NCBI RefSeq assembly: GCF_029233945.1
Contig: NZ_JARGOQ010000002.1
Span: forward strand, 17,863 to 81,862
Length of the DNA stretch: 64,000 bases
Reading direction: 5' to 3'
Origin: Sneathiella sp.
Lineage (GTDB): Bacteria; Pseudomonadota; Alphaproteobacteria; Sneathiellales; Sneathiellaceae
Within the stretch, counting starts at the first letter, position 1, and each line of letters opens with the position of its first letter. A program made the position numbers and the translations under genes. Positions 36,700 through 45,381 of the stretch are shown piece after piece. The notes under the pieces were generated by a model that worked only from the letters and a program-made list of their open reading frames with translations, made no database searches and had not been told where the DNA came from.

Positions 36700-37338
36700 T
36701 CAGGCTGAGCGGACGGCAAGCGCTACCAGACCGTCTTCCACGTCCGTAATATCCAGAACCGCATTATTGTTTCCGCACAGGGCCATGAGATACTGAACAC
36801 CGACATTTTGTGCCGTCAGTTCACTTTCATTATATCCGTTCTGCAGGATATGGGTCACGTCTTCACGCAGGACGGCACGCGGCCCTTCAGCCCGATAGGC
36901 GAATGACCAGTCACCATCCGCCACACTTCCCGTGACCTTTACTTCGCCGCCACGCGGCAAGGAACCCGACGCGATGACCAGCAGATTACAAAGAATTTTA
37001 ATGGCATCTTTCGGCAAAAGCTCTGCACCGCCTTCGCTATCGGGCCAATCCAGCCTTACCTTGCCATATGACATAAGGTCGCGGCAGAGGTTACGCGCAT
37101 CACGAAGCGATACCTCTTGCCCCAAGCCACCGGCAAGGCCAAAGGCAAGCCGGTAAAACTGAAGCCGCGCCGACGCTTCCCCTGCACTCTCGCTCACCAG
37201 CTTAAGCGCCTCGGTCCGCATATCTTCATTGCCATCATCACTGACAAGTTCAATTCCATTGCAGACGGCACCGATGGGGCCAATGACGTCATGACAGAGT
37301 TTGGAGCTCATTAAGGACGCGAGTTTCAAATCAATCAT
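36700..37338 (-). CDS. chpT: Histidine phosphotransferase ChpT
   Basis: 212 residues. The phospho-histidine motif SSKLCHDVIGPIGAVCNGIELV (H16) heads a two-helix dimerisation region, followed by a degenerate GHKL-like domain (KILCNLLVIASGSLPRGGEVKVTG ... YLMALCGNNNAVLDI). ChpT carries phosphate from the hybrid kinase CckA to CtrA and CpdR. It lies 205 bases upstream of cheA on the same strand, with ctrA at the far end of the che operon. Confidence 0.92.
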   Translation of the reverse strand: MIDLKLASLMSSKLCHDVIGPIGAVCNGIELVSDDGNEDMRTEALKLVSESAGEASARLQFYRLAFGLAGGLGQEVSLRDARNLCRDLMSYGKVRLDWPDSEGGAELLPKDAIKILCNLLVIASGSLPRGGEVKVTGSVADGDWSFAYRAEGPRAVLREDVTHILQNGYNESELTAQNVGVQYLMALCGNNNAVLDITDVEDGLVALAVRSA

Positions 37339-37387
37339 AACATCTCCAAATCCGCAAGCTGCGGGACACTGTAAAATCGAACAACCT

Positions 37388-37405
37388 TTGTCGTCTGCAC
37401 GACAA
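37388..37405. promoter_or_regulatory. Inverted repeat between chpT and the formate dehydrogenase operon
   Basis: TTGTCGT-CTGC-ACGACAA is a perfect 7-bp inverted repeat in the 119-base divergent region. It may be an operator for either side; no regulator can be named. Confidence 0.35.
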
Positions 37406-37457
37406 TTTGATAGAGTGAATATGCAACAATCTTATCCGTCATGTTAAGAGAAAAATC

Positions 37458-37661
37458 ATGCTCGCTCAGTTTTCACCCGGCCAATATGTCCGCCACCCGC
37501 AAGAGCCCAACTGGGGCGTGGGTCAGGTACAGTCATCCGTTGCAGACCGCGTAACAGTGAATTTTGAGCACGCTGGCAAGCAACTGATCATTGTCGGGCT
37601 GGTTGAACTCATTGTGCTTAGCGAGGAAGAAGCGCATAAAGAACAAAATCGCGGGAATTAA
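37458..37661 (+). CDS. DUF3553 domain protein
   Basis: 67 residues. LAQFSPGQYVRHPQEPNWGVGQVQSSVADRVTVNFEHAGKQLIIVGLVELIVL is the complete DUF3553 domain, a small tudor/SH3-like barrel related in pattern to the C-terminal module of some UvrD-type helicases. Function is not established. It lies 17 bases before the formate dehydrogenase beta gene and so is probably co-transcribed; there is no visible reason for the pairing. Confidence 0.82.
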   Translation: MLAQFSPGQYVRHPQEPNWGVGQVQSSVADRVTVNFEHAGKQLIIVGLVELIVLSEEEAHKEQNRGN

Positions 37662-37678
37662 GACCGGAGGATCTCGAG

Positions 37679-39388
37679 TTGGCTGCAGGGAAAACATTAT
37701 TCGCGGCTCCAAAAGCACCGGGCAAGGGAGGCCGGAAAGCCCGCTACCAGAAAAAAGGTCGTCAAGTCGATCCTATAGCCGCTCGCGAAATTGCCGCGCT
37801 GTTAGGTGACCGATCCCGTCAACCGGACTTGCTCCTTGAGCATCTGCATTTAATTCAAGATACCTATGGTTTTCTTTCGGCCGACCATTTGGCGGCATTG
37901 GCGGAAGAAATGCGGCTTGCGCTTGCAGAAGTCTATGAAGTCGCGACCTTCTATCACAATTTCACAGTTGTGAAGGAAGGTGACGCCAAACCCGCCGCCC
38001 TCACCATCAAGGTCTGCGACAGCCTAAGTTGCGAAATGGCCGGGTCAATGGCAATAAAAAAGAAACTCGCCGAAAAATACGGCGGCAATATTCATATAAC
38101 CCATGGCGCTTGCATGGGTCGCTGTGAAGTTGCGCCCGTTGCACGCATCAAGGATCGCTATGTCGGAAATGCGACAATAGAGGAAGTGGACAAGCAGATT
38201 GAAGCGGAAAAAAGGAATGATCCGCTCGCCCTTCCCGCCTATACGTCTCTCACCGATTATACAGGGGCTGGAGGCTTCACCACTCTCCTTCAGTTGCGCG
38301 AGGGGAAGCTCAAATCTGAAGATATTATCGAGATTTTAAGTGACAGCGGTCATCGCGGCCTCGGTGGAGCAGGCTTTCCCCATGCATTAAAGCTCAACTC
38401 CGTACTTTCCGTTCCGGGTCCACGCTATATGGCCGTCAATGCCGACGAGAGCGAGCCCGGCACCTTCAAGGACCGGTATTTTCTCAATAAAAACTCCTAC
38501 CAGTTTCTGGAAGGAATGCTCATTGGCGCGGAAATCGTAGACGCAGAGAAAATCTACATCTTCCTGCGAGATGAATATCCGGAAACCGCCCAAATTCTCT
38601 CCGATTGTATCGCGAAATTGAAAGCCGAAGAACTTGACGGGGGGCGCAAGATTATTCTTCGGCGTGGCGCTGGCGCCTATATCTGCGGGGAGGAAAGTGC
38701 CATGCTGGAAAGCATCGAAGGCAAGCGCGCGCTGCCCCGCCACAAGCCTCCCTTCCCGGCCCATGTCGGATTGTTTGGACGGCCAACCCTGATCAACAAT
38801 GTCGAAACACTCTATTGGCTACCGGACATTATCCGAAAAGGACCTGGCTGGTTTAAGGAAGGCGGCCGTCATGGCAGCAAAGGCTTTAGAAGTTTTTCCC
38901 TCTCTGGCCATATAAAGGAGCCGGGCGTTTATATCACGCCCGCCGGAATTACCGCCAAGGAACTGATTGAGGAATATGGCGGCGGTATGCAGGACGGACA
39001 TGAATTTCGCGCCTACCTTCCCGGCGGGGCATCAGGCGGCCTATTGCCCGCGTCTATGGCGGATATCCCGCTTGATTTTGGAACGCTTGAAAAGCATGGC
39101 TGCTTTATCGGCTCCGCCGCCGTTATCGTAATTTCGGACAAGGACGACCTGAAAATGGTCGCCCGCAACCTGATGCGCTTTTTTGAGGATGAAAGCTGCG
39201 GTCAATGCACCCCCTGCCGCGCCGGTACGGAAAAAGCGCGTCTGCTGATGGAGGCGGATCACTGGGATAGTGACCTTTTGACGGAGCTCAGCGCCGTAAT
39301 GCGGGATGCCTCTATCTGCGGTCTTGGGCAGGCGGCGCCCAATGGCTTGCTGTCGATCCTCAAGCATTTCCTGGAGGCGGTGAAATGA
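37679..39388 (+). CDS. NAD-dependent formate dehydrogenase beta subunit (NuoE-NuoF fusion)
   Basis: 569 residues from TTG 37679; GGAGG sits 8 bases upstream and there is no better start. The N-terminal NuoE-like part (about 35-175) has the [2Fe-2S] cysteines CDSLSCEMAG and ACMGRCEVAP. The NuoF-like part carries SGHRGLGGAGFP, NADESEPGTFKDRYF (FMN/NADH), GAYICGEESAMLESIEGKRALPRHKPPFP and [4Fe-4S] cysteines SCGQCTPCRAGTEKA plus DASICGLGQ. It passes electrons from the alpha subunit to NAD+. The same fusion is known in tungsten FDH1 of methylotrophs. It overlaps the alpha gene by four bases. Confidence 0.93.
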   Translation: MAAGKTLFAAPKAPGKGGRKARYQKKGRQVDPIAAREIAALLGDRSRQPDLLLEHLHLIQDTYGFLSADHLAALAEEMRLALAEVYEVATFYHNFTVVKEGDAKPAALTIKVCDSLSCEMAGSMAIKKKLAEKYGGNIHITHGACMGRCEVAPVARIKDRYVGNATIEEVDKQIEAEKRNDPLALPAYTSLTDYTGAGGFTTLLQLREGKLKSEDIIEILSDSGHRGLGGAGFPHALKLNSVLSVPGPRYMAVNADESEPGTFKDRYFLNKNSYQFLEGMLIGAEIVDAEKIYIFLRDEYPETAQILSDCIAKLKAEELDGGRKIILRRGAGAYICGEESAMLESIEGKRALPRHKPPFPAHVGLFGRPTLINNVETLYWLPDIIRKGPGWFKEGGRHGSKGFRSFSLSGHIKEPGVYITPAGITAKELIEEYGGGMQDGHEFRAYLPGGASGGLLPASMADIPLDFGTLEKHGCFIGSAAVIVISDKDDLKMVARNLMRFFEDESCGQCTPCRAGTEKARLLMEADHWDSDLLTELSAVMRDASICGLGQAAPNGLLSILKHFLEAVK

Positions 39389-42123
39389 GTAAAGCAGTCA
39401 CGTTTGAGCTTGATGGCAAAAAAGTAACCGCGAATGCGGGGCAATCCATCTGGGAGATTGCCAAGCAGCAGGGCACATTAATTCCACATCTTTGCCATGC
39501 GGACCGGATCGGTTTCGAGGCGGATGGAAACTGCCGCGCCTGCATGGTAGAGATTGAGGGGGAGCGGGTTCTTGCCGCGAGCTGTATCCGCAAACCAACG
39601 GACGGGATGAAAGTTCACACCGCGACAGCGCGCGCGGAGAAGTCCCGTAAGATGATCATGGAACTGCTCATCGCCGATCAGCCGGAGCGTGAGAGCGCCT
39701 ATGACGATGACAGCCATTTCTGGCAAATGGCGGACCAGCAGAATATTGCAACAAGTCGGTTCGCTCCGCGCGAAATGCCGCTTGAAGATATGTCTCATCC
39801 CGCGATGGCCGTCAATCTCGATGCCTGTATCAACTGCAATCTCTGTGTCCGGGCCTGCCGCGATGTGCAGGTGAATGACGTTATTGGCATGGCCGGGCGC
39901 GGGGTGCATTCCAAAATCGTCTTTGATTTTGACGATCCGATGGGAGACAGCACCTGCGTGGGCTGCGGCGAATGCGTCCAGGCCTGCCCGACCGGCGCAT
40001 TACTTGAGAAATCCGTCCTGCATGACGACCATATTGATCGCGAGGTCAACAGCGTCTGCCCCTTCTGCGGTGTCGGTTGCCAGCTGACGTTCAAGGTACG
40101 GGATGACAAAATTCTCTATGCGGACGGGCGCAATGGCCCCGCCAATGAGGAACGGCTCTGTATCAAGGGACGCTTTGGTTTTGACTATATCCATAACCCG
40201 GAGCGGCTGACCGTCCCGCTGATCCGGAAAGAAGGGGTCGCAAAAGGGAATGTTGCCGGGTTGGACCCCGCAAATCCCTACACCCATTTCCGCGAGGCAA
40301 GTTGGGAAGAGGCGCTCGATTATGCCGCCAGCGGTCTTCGTAAGGTGCGAGATGAAAAAGGTGGCGGCGCGCTTGCCGGGTTCGGATCCGCCAAAGGATC
40401 GAATGAAGAAGCCTATCTCTTTCAGAAGCTCGTTCGCATTGGCTTTGGTACCAACAATGTCGATCACTGCACCCGCCTTTGCCACGCCTCTTCCGTTGCG
40501 GCGCTGCTCGAAACCGTTGGATCGGGTGCTGTGTCGGCCCCGTTTAATGAGGCGGAGAACGCCGATGTCATCATGGTGATCGGCTCCAACCCGACAATCA
40601 ACCATCCAGTCGCCGCCACCTTTTTCAAGAACGCCGCCAAGAGAGGCGCGAAGCTGATCGTCATTGATCCACGCGGTCAATCCCTCTCTCGCCATGCGCA
40701 ATATATGCTACAGGAAAAGCCGGGAACAGACGTCGCGCTTCTTAACTCCATGATGCATGTCATTGTAAGGGAAGGGCTGACGGACAAGGACTATATCAAG
40801 AATCACACGGAAAACTTTGAAGAGCTGAAAGCCCATCTGGAGGATTTCAGCCCGGAGGCGATGGAAAAGGTGACCGGTATCTCGCCGGAGTTGATCCGGG
40901 AGGTTGCGCGGGAATTTGCCACCGCCAAGGCGGCGATAATTTTCTGGGGGATGGGCATAAGTCAGCATGTCCATGGCACGGATAATTCCCGCTGCCTGAT
41001 CAGTCTCGCACTGATGACAGGCCAGGTTGGACGGCCGGGGACGGGACTGCATCCGTTGCGCGGTCAGAATAATGTGCAGGGCGCATCCGATGTGGCGCTG
41101 ATCCCGATGTTCCTGCCCGACTATCAATCGGTTGAGGACCCCGTCATCCGCGAAAAGTTCGAGAGTTTCTGGGGCGCGAAGATTGACCCCAAGAAAGGCC
41201 TCACCGTTGTTGAAATAACCGAGGCTGTTCATCGCGGCGAAATCAACGCCATGTATATCATGGGCGAAAACCCGGCAATGTCTGACCCGAACGTCAGTCA
41301 TGCCCGCGAAGCCCTCGCTATGCTGGATCATCTCGTAGTGCAGGATTTATTTGTGACCGAGACGGCGGCCTATGCCGATGTCATACTTCCCGCGTCGGCC
41401 TGGCCGGAGAAGGACGGCACCGTGACCAATACCAACCGACAGGTTCAAATCGGCCGTGCGGCGGTTCCGCTGCCGGGCGATGCTCGTCAGGATCTCTGGA
41501 TAATTCAGGAGATTGCCAGGCGCCTCGGGCTGGATTGGCACTACGACCACCCGAAGAAAGTCTTCGCCGAAATGACACAGGCGATGAACAGTATCAAAGG
41601 CATTACATGGGATCGGCTGGAGGCGGAAGATGCTGTCATCTATCCCTGCGAAAACCTTGGTGATCCTGGCAAACCGCTCATTTTCACAGAGGATTTTCCG
41701 ACGGCGAATGGGCTGGGTAAATTCGTTCCGGCCAGCCTTGTCTCCCCCGATGAAATCCCGGACAAAGATTTCCCTGTTGTCCTGACGACAGGCCGTCTGC
41801 TGGAGCATTGGCATACCGGTTCCATGACCCGCCGCGCCAGCGTGCTGGATGCGGTGGAGCCAGAACCCATTGTTCATATGCCGCCGGCAATGATGGAGCA
41901 GTTGGCGGCGCGCGCCGGTGACCTCGTCACTGTCCGGTCGCGTCGCGGTGAGATTGATATTCGGGTTCGCGCCGACGGCGCCGTGCAGAATGGTATGATC
42001 TTCATTCCCTTCTGCTACGCAGAGGCAGCGGTAAATCTGCTTACGAATGACGCACTTGACCCCTTCGGCAAAATCGCGGAAGTTAAATTCTGCGCCGTGC
42101 ATGTCGAAAGGAAGTCCGCCTGA
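39385..42123 (+). CDS. Formate dehydrogenase alpha subunit (Mo/W-bis-MGD)
   Basis: 912 residues. The N-terminal [2Fe-2S] ferredoxin domain (CHADRIGFEADGNCRACMVEI) is followed by two [4Fe-4S] clusters (CINCNLCVRACRD, CVGCGECVQACPTGA). The molybdopterin domain's own cluster is CPFCGVGCQL...CIKG. The metal-ligand region DHCTRLCHASS has cysteine, not selenocysteine. Typical MGD motifs include VIGSNPTINHPV and MGENPAMSDPN. It oxidises formate to CO2 in the cytoplasm, paired with the beta subunit. The start overlaps the beta stop (ATGA). mobA and fdhD, needed for its cofactor, lie 8 kb downstream. Confidence 0.95.
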   Translation: MSKAVTFELDGKKVTANAGQSIWEIAKQQGTLIPHLCHADRIGFEADGNCRACMVEIEGERVLAASCIRKPTDGMKVHTATARAEKSRKMIMELLIADQPERESAYDDDSHFWQMADQQNIATSRFAPREMPLEDMSHPAMAVNLDACINCNLCVRACRDVQVNDVIGMAGRGVHSKIVFDFDDPMGDSTCVGCGECVQACPTGALLEKSVLHDDHIDREVNSVCPFCGVGCQLTFKVRDDKILYADGRNGPANEERLCIKGRFGFDYIHNPERLTVPLIRKEGVAKGNVAGLDPANPYTHFREASWEEALDYAASGLRKVRDEKGGGALAGFGSAKGSNEEAYLFQKLVRIGFGTNNVDHCTRLCHASSVAALLETVGSGAVSAPFNEAENADVIMVIGSNPTINHPVAATFFKNAAKRGAKLIVIDPRGQSLSRHAQYMLQEKPGTDVALLNSMMHVIVREGLTDKDYIKNHTENFEELKAHLEDFSPEAMEKVTGISPELIREVAREFATAKAAIIFWGMGISQHVHGTDNSRCLISLALMTGQVGRPGTGLHPLRGQNNVQGASDVALIPMFLPDYQSVEDPVIREKFESFWGAKIDPKKGLTVVEITEAVHRGEINAMYIMGENPAMSDPNVSHAREALAMLDHLVVQDLFVTETAAYADVILPASAWPEKDGTVTNTNRQVQIGRAAVPLPGDARQDLWIIQEIARRLGLDWHYDHPKKVFAEMTQAMNSIKGITWDRLEAEDAVIYPCENLGDPGKPLIFTEDFPTANGLGKFVPASLVSPDEIPDKDFPVVLTTGRLLEHWHTGSMTRRASVLDAVEPEPIVHMPPAMMEQLAARAGDLVTVRSRRGEIDIRVRADGAVQNGMIFIPFCYAEAAVNLLTNDALDPFGKIAEVKFCAVHVERKSA

Positions 42124-42124
42124 A

Positions 42125-42838
42125 ATGTCCACCGATCTGGAGAGGAAAACTACCGTTGGAATTATCCAGACGGGCCGTCTCGGCGGCTCGCTTGGTGTTA
42201 AATACGGTGAGTATCCGGACATGTTCATGGACATGTTCAAGGACGAACCATTTAATTATGTGACCTATGCCGCCATCGATATGCAGCTTCCCAAACACCC
42301 GTTGGAATGCGATGCATGGGTTATCACGGGCTCCAAGCATGGTGTGTATGAGAACTTTGACTGGATCAGGCCGCTGGAAGTATTTGTGCGCAAACTGATT
42401 GCCAGTGGCCAGCCGACGGTAGGCATCTGTTTTGGGCATCAGCTCATGGCACAGGCCATGGGCGGTACGGTGGAAAAATTCGCAGGCGGATGGAGCGTTG
42501 GACGCGTGGTTTATTCAGACCTCATCAACAACAGGAAAGCGCGTCTTCTTTCCTTTCATCAGGACCAGGTCACGCGCCAACCGGATAGCGCGGAAGTTAT
42601 TCTAACATCTGATTTTTGCGAAAATGCGGGACTTAAATATTCACCCACTTGCTTGTCATTGCAGCCACATCCCGAACATACACTGCCCTTCATCGTCGAT
42701 CTTATCAATCAGCGGAGCGGTATCCAATTGGATGCCGATTTGGCAGATGACGGCCTCGCGTCTCTGGCCGAACCCAATGATCAGCAGCAATATGGTCAGT
42801 GGCTTGCCGAAATTCTGAAAGGGGAGCGGCGGATATAA
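42125..42838 (+). CDS. Class I glutamine amidotransferase-like protein
   Basis: 237 residues from ATG 42125, two bases after the formate dehydrogenase alpha stop; the track start lies inside that gene and is rejected. The nucleophile elbow VGICFGHQLMAQAMGG has the catalytic cysteine, and the histidine-containing LQPHPEH completes the triad region. The WVITGSKHGVYENFDWI segment is typical of stand-alone GATases such as the GMP-synthase-like/gamma-glutamyl hydrolase group. Substrate unknown; its place in the FDH operon is unexplained. Confidence 0.85.
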   Translation: MSTDLERKTTVGIIQTGRLGGSLGVKYGEYPDMFMDMFKDEPFNYVTYAAIDMQLPKHPLECDAWVITGSKHGVYENFDWIRPLEVFVRKLIASGQPTVGICFGHQLMAQAMGGTVEKFAGGWSVGRVVYSDLINNRKARLLSFHQDQVTRQPDSAEVILTSDFCENAGLKYSPTCLSLQPHPEHTLPFIVDLINQRSGIQLDADLADDGLASLAEPNDQQQYGQWLAEILKGERRI

Positions 42839-42854
42839 CGCCGCAGTGGTATTC

Positions 42855-43595
42855 TCAGCCTTTCTTGAACCCGGACAATCGCTCTTCATTCCCTGTGGCC
42901 CGGCCAGGGCTGTTTTCCCGCTCGAACATCAGGCCATCTTTTAGACCATAATCCTGGCCCTTATTGACCAGCATTTTATCGGCACGGAGAGTGTGCCAGG
43001 AATTCTCAACGATAGAGCGGGCCATCTGCAACGCGGCCTCTGAAAGCTCAGAATCAGGTACGCATTTATTGACCAGCCCAATCTCAAATGCCTCTGCGCC
43101 ACTCACGACACGGCCTGTAAACATCATTTCCTTTGCGTTCAACACACCAATGCGCCGCGGCAATCGCTGACTCATCCCCCAGAGCGGGGTTAAGGCCCAT
43201 TTACCGTGAGTATCCGCAAATTTGGCACTTTCGCTACAAATCATCAGGTCACAGGCAAGCACGAGTTCCAGCGCGCCGGTATAGCAATGTCCCTGTACTT
43301 CGGCAATGATCGGTTGCGGCAGGTTTTCGATCATTTCGACAGTCTCCGCCTGAAAACGTGGATGCGGGGCCTTCTCCCCCGCCTGCATGGCCTTCAGGTC
43401 ATTTCCCGCCGAGAACGATCGCCCTTCGCCGCGCAGGATAACACATCCAATGTTTTCCGCGTCCTCGGCAATCGCAGCAACATGTTCATGAAGCTCCACA
43501 AACAAGGACGGACTGAGCGCGTTTAACGCATCCGGACGATTCAGGCTTAATATGGCGATGCCATCAATATCTTTTCGTGTGACCAGTGCCGACAT
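42855..43595 (-). CDS. Enoyl-CoA hydratase/isomerase family protein
   Basis: 246 residues with the crotonase fold: LNRPDALNALS, GEGRSFSAGNDLKAM (oxyanion-hole region) and GHCYTGALELVLACDLMICSESAKFADTHGKWALTP. The first catalytic glutamate position is kept (GALEL), but the second, usually in a PE motif after FADTH, is not (HGKWALTP), so simple hydration is uncertain. It ends the leftward mmsA-mmsB-hydrolase-transporter run and may act on a branched acyl-CoA. Confidence 0.82.
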   Translation of the reverse strand: MSALVTRKDIDGIAILSLNRPDALNALSPSLFVELHEHVAAIAEDAENIGCVILRGEGRSFSAGNDLKAMQAGEKAPHPRFQAETVEMIENLPQPIIAEVQGHCYTGALELVLACDLMICSESAKFADTHGKWALTPLWGMSQRLPRRIGVLNAKEMMFTGRVVSGAEAFEIGLVNKCVPDSELSEAALQMARSIVENSWHTLRADKMLVNKGQDYGLKDGLMFERENSPGRATGNEERLSGFKKG

Positions 43596-43598
43596 TCA

Positions 43599-44522
43599 TC
43601 AGGTCCTTTCCAAAGGTTTGACGTCTGCGCTCTTGTTCTGTTTACGAAACACATGCCGCTCCCGATAAAAAGTATAAACGCCGCTACCTACAATAATCAG
43701 GCTACCAAGAATTGTCCAAGTATCCGGAATATCGCCAAAGACGAAAAAGCCGAGGATAATAGCCCATATGAGAATGGTATAACGAAACGGGGAGGTGAAG
43801 CTAATATCACCGACTCGCATGGCCATAACGCTAAAGAGATAGCCGAAAATGATAAAGAGTGACGCCATCGCGAGCAGGCTGACGCCCTCTACCGTGACCG
43901 GCTGCCAGTCTGCCGTCAGCGCCAGAATAGCGCCGACAATCATTACTGCGATTGAGGTTAGCAGAGAAACAAACAAAGATGGGACAGCCGCGGACAGTCG
44001 GCGTGTTGAGAGATCACGCAACACGATAAAGAGCACGGCAATAATGGCGTAGATCGAGAATTCATTAAACCCGTCGGATCCGGGCCTCACCACCATCAAC
44101 ACCCCAATAAACCCGGCCGCAATTGCAAAGTACCGCCGCCAACCCACGGTTTCGGAAAGGAAGATTGCACCGGCCAGGGTCACCGCAAGCGGAAGTGCCT
44201 GCAAGATTGCCGTGGCATTGGCAATCGGCATATGAAAGAGCGCCGTTAAGTAAAAAATTGCACCCCCGATCTCACCGACTAAACGAAGGCAGATAAGCAG
44301 GCGATCTCCCTTCGGGACGCGGTAAGCAAGGTGTCCCTTGTAAAGGCATAACCCGGCCAGCAACAGGCTCGTAAAAATACCTCGCAAAAAAATTGCTTGG
44401 AATATACCGAGGTGCTCCGCCACCAGCTTCATAGTTGTGTCATTGACAACGAAAGCGGCGACGCTGATCGACATGAAAGCCGCACCCCGCATATTGTCGG
44501 AGAATTGAATAGCCATTGCCAA
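43599..44522 (-). CDS. DMT superfamily (EamA) transporter
   Basis: 307 residues with about ten membrane segments in two EamA halves (MRGAAFMSISVAAFVVNDTTMKLVAEHLGIFQAIFLRGIFTSLLLAGL and SLLAMASLFIIFGYLFSVMAMRVGDISFTSPFRYTILIWAIILGFFVFGDIPD). Substrate is unknown. The enoyl-CoA hydratase starts three bases after it, and the hydrolase gene is 55 bases upstream, so all probably share a transcript. Confidence 0.88.
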   Translation of the reverse strand: MAMAIQFSDNMRGAAFMSISVAAFVVNDTTMKLVAEHLGIFQAIFLRGIFTSLLLAGLCLYKGHLAYRVPKGDRLLICLRLVGEIGGAIFYLTALFHMPIANATAILQALPLAVTLAGAIFLSETVGWRRYFAIAAGFIGVLMVVRPGSDGFNEFSIYAIIAVLFIVLRDLSTRRLSAAVPSLFVSLLTSIAVMIVGAILALTADWQPVTVEGVSLLAMASLFIIFGYLFSVMAMRVGDISFTSPFRYTILIWAIILGFFVFGDIPDTWTILGSLIIVGSGVYTFYRERHVFRKQNKSADVKPLERT

Positions 44523-44577
44523 TTAGTCTGTGAAAAGATGGCAAACCGCAAGTATTATTCACCATAGCGATAAAGAT

Positions 44578-45381
44578 TTAATCTGCGGTTCGTACCCCTA
44601 TATCGGAAATAAATTCAGCAGCATACGAAAGCACATCTTCCGCCTTTTCCTGCCAGGGATTATGGCCGCAATCGTCCAAAATCAGTTTTTCGAAAGGTCC
44701 TGAAACAGCGGCTTCAATGGCATCAATTTGGGCAAGTGTGCCATAAGAGTCCTCCCGCCCCTGAATAGCAAGGAGCGGCATATTGACCGACGGCAGGAAG
44801 CTTTCAATATTCCAGTTTTTGAATGCCGGATCGAGCCAGGCGTCATTCCATCCCCGAAAAGCACATTCTGTATTTATTCCATGGAATTTTTCTAACTTTT
44901 CTTTCAAATCCCGCTGTTCATAAGCCTGCTTCGCTGTCTTAATGCCATCGACAGAGATGTCTTCGCAAAAGACATGCGGCGCCATCACAATGACGGCTTC
45001 GGGTTTGGCAACATCGGACAGGCCCGCATATATCAGGGAAATAGATGCCCCATCGGAATGGCCGACAAGAAGAGGTCTTTTTATGTTGAAATGCTCAAGG
45101 ATCACGGGAAGCATATCACTTGCTTCCCGCTCCATATAGTCAAGAGGTCTTGGCAGATCGCACGCATCAGACCCGCCGTATCCCAACCGGCTGTATATCA
45201 GTCCGGTGCAATTTGTGAGTTCACACAGGCGGTCCGGGAAGTCGCGCCAAAGCGCCGTGCAGCCGAGACCCTCATGCAAGAACACTAGAACCGGTCGCTG
45301 CGAATCCAGCGCGCCAATCGTTCGATATTCGATGCGCTTACCGGCGATTGTCGCGAGTTTTAAATCCGTCGCCGACGTCAC
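44578..45381 (-). CDS. Alpha/beta hydrolase
   Basis: 267 residues. Nucleophile elbow VGHSDGAS, oxyanion-region HEGLGCTALWRDFP, acid position near IQGREDSYG and catalytic histidine in DDCGHNPWQ define the alpha/beta fold. It overlaps mmsB by four bases, so it is translationally coupled to valine catabolism; a thioesterase-like or ester-cleaving step on a branched acid is conceivable, but no substrate can be assigned. Confidence 0.85.
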   Translation of the reverse strand: MTSATDLKLATIAGKRIEYRTIGALDSQRPVLVFLHEGLGCTALWRDFPDRLCELTNCTGLIYSRLGYGGSDACDLPRPLDYMEREASDMLPVILEHFNIKRPLLVGHSDGASISLIYAGLSDVAKPEAVIVMAPHVFCEDISVDGIKTAKQAYEQRDLKEKLEKFHGINTECAFRGWNDAWLDPAFKNWNIESFLPSVNMPLLAIQGREDSYGTLAQIDAIEAAVSGPFEKLILDDCGHNPWQEKAEDVLSYAAEFISDIGVRTAD

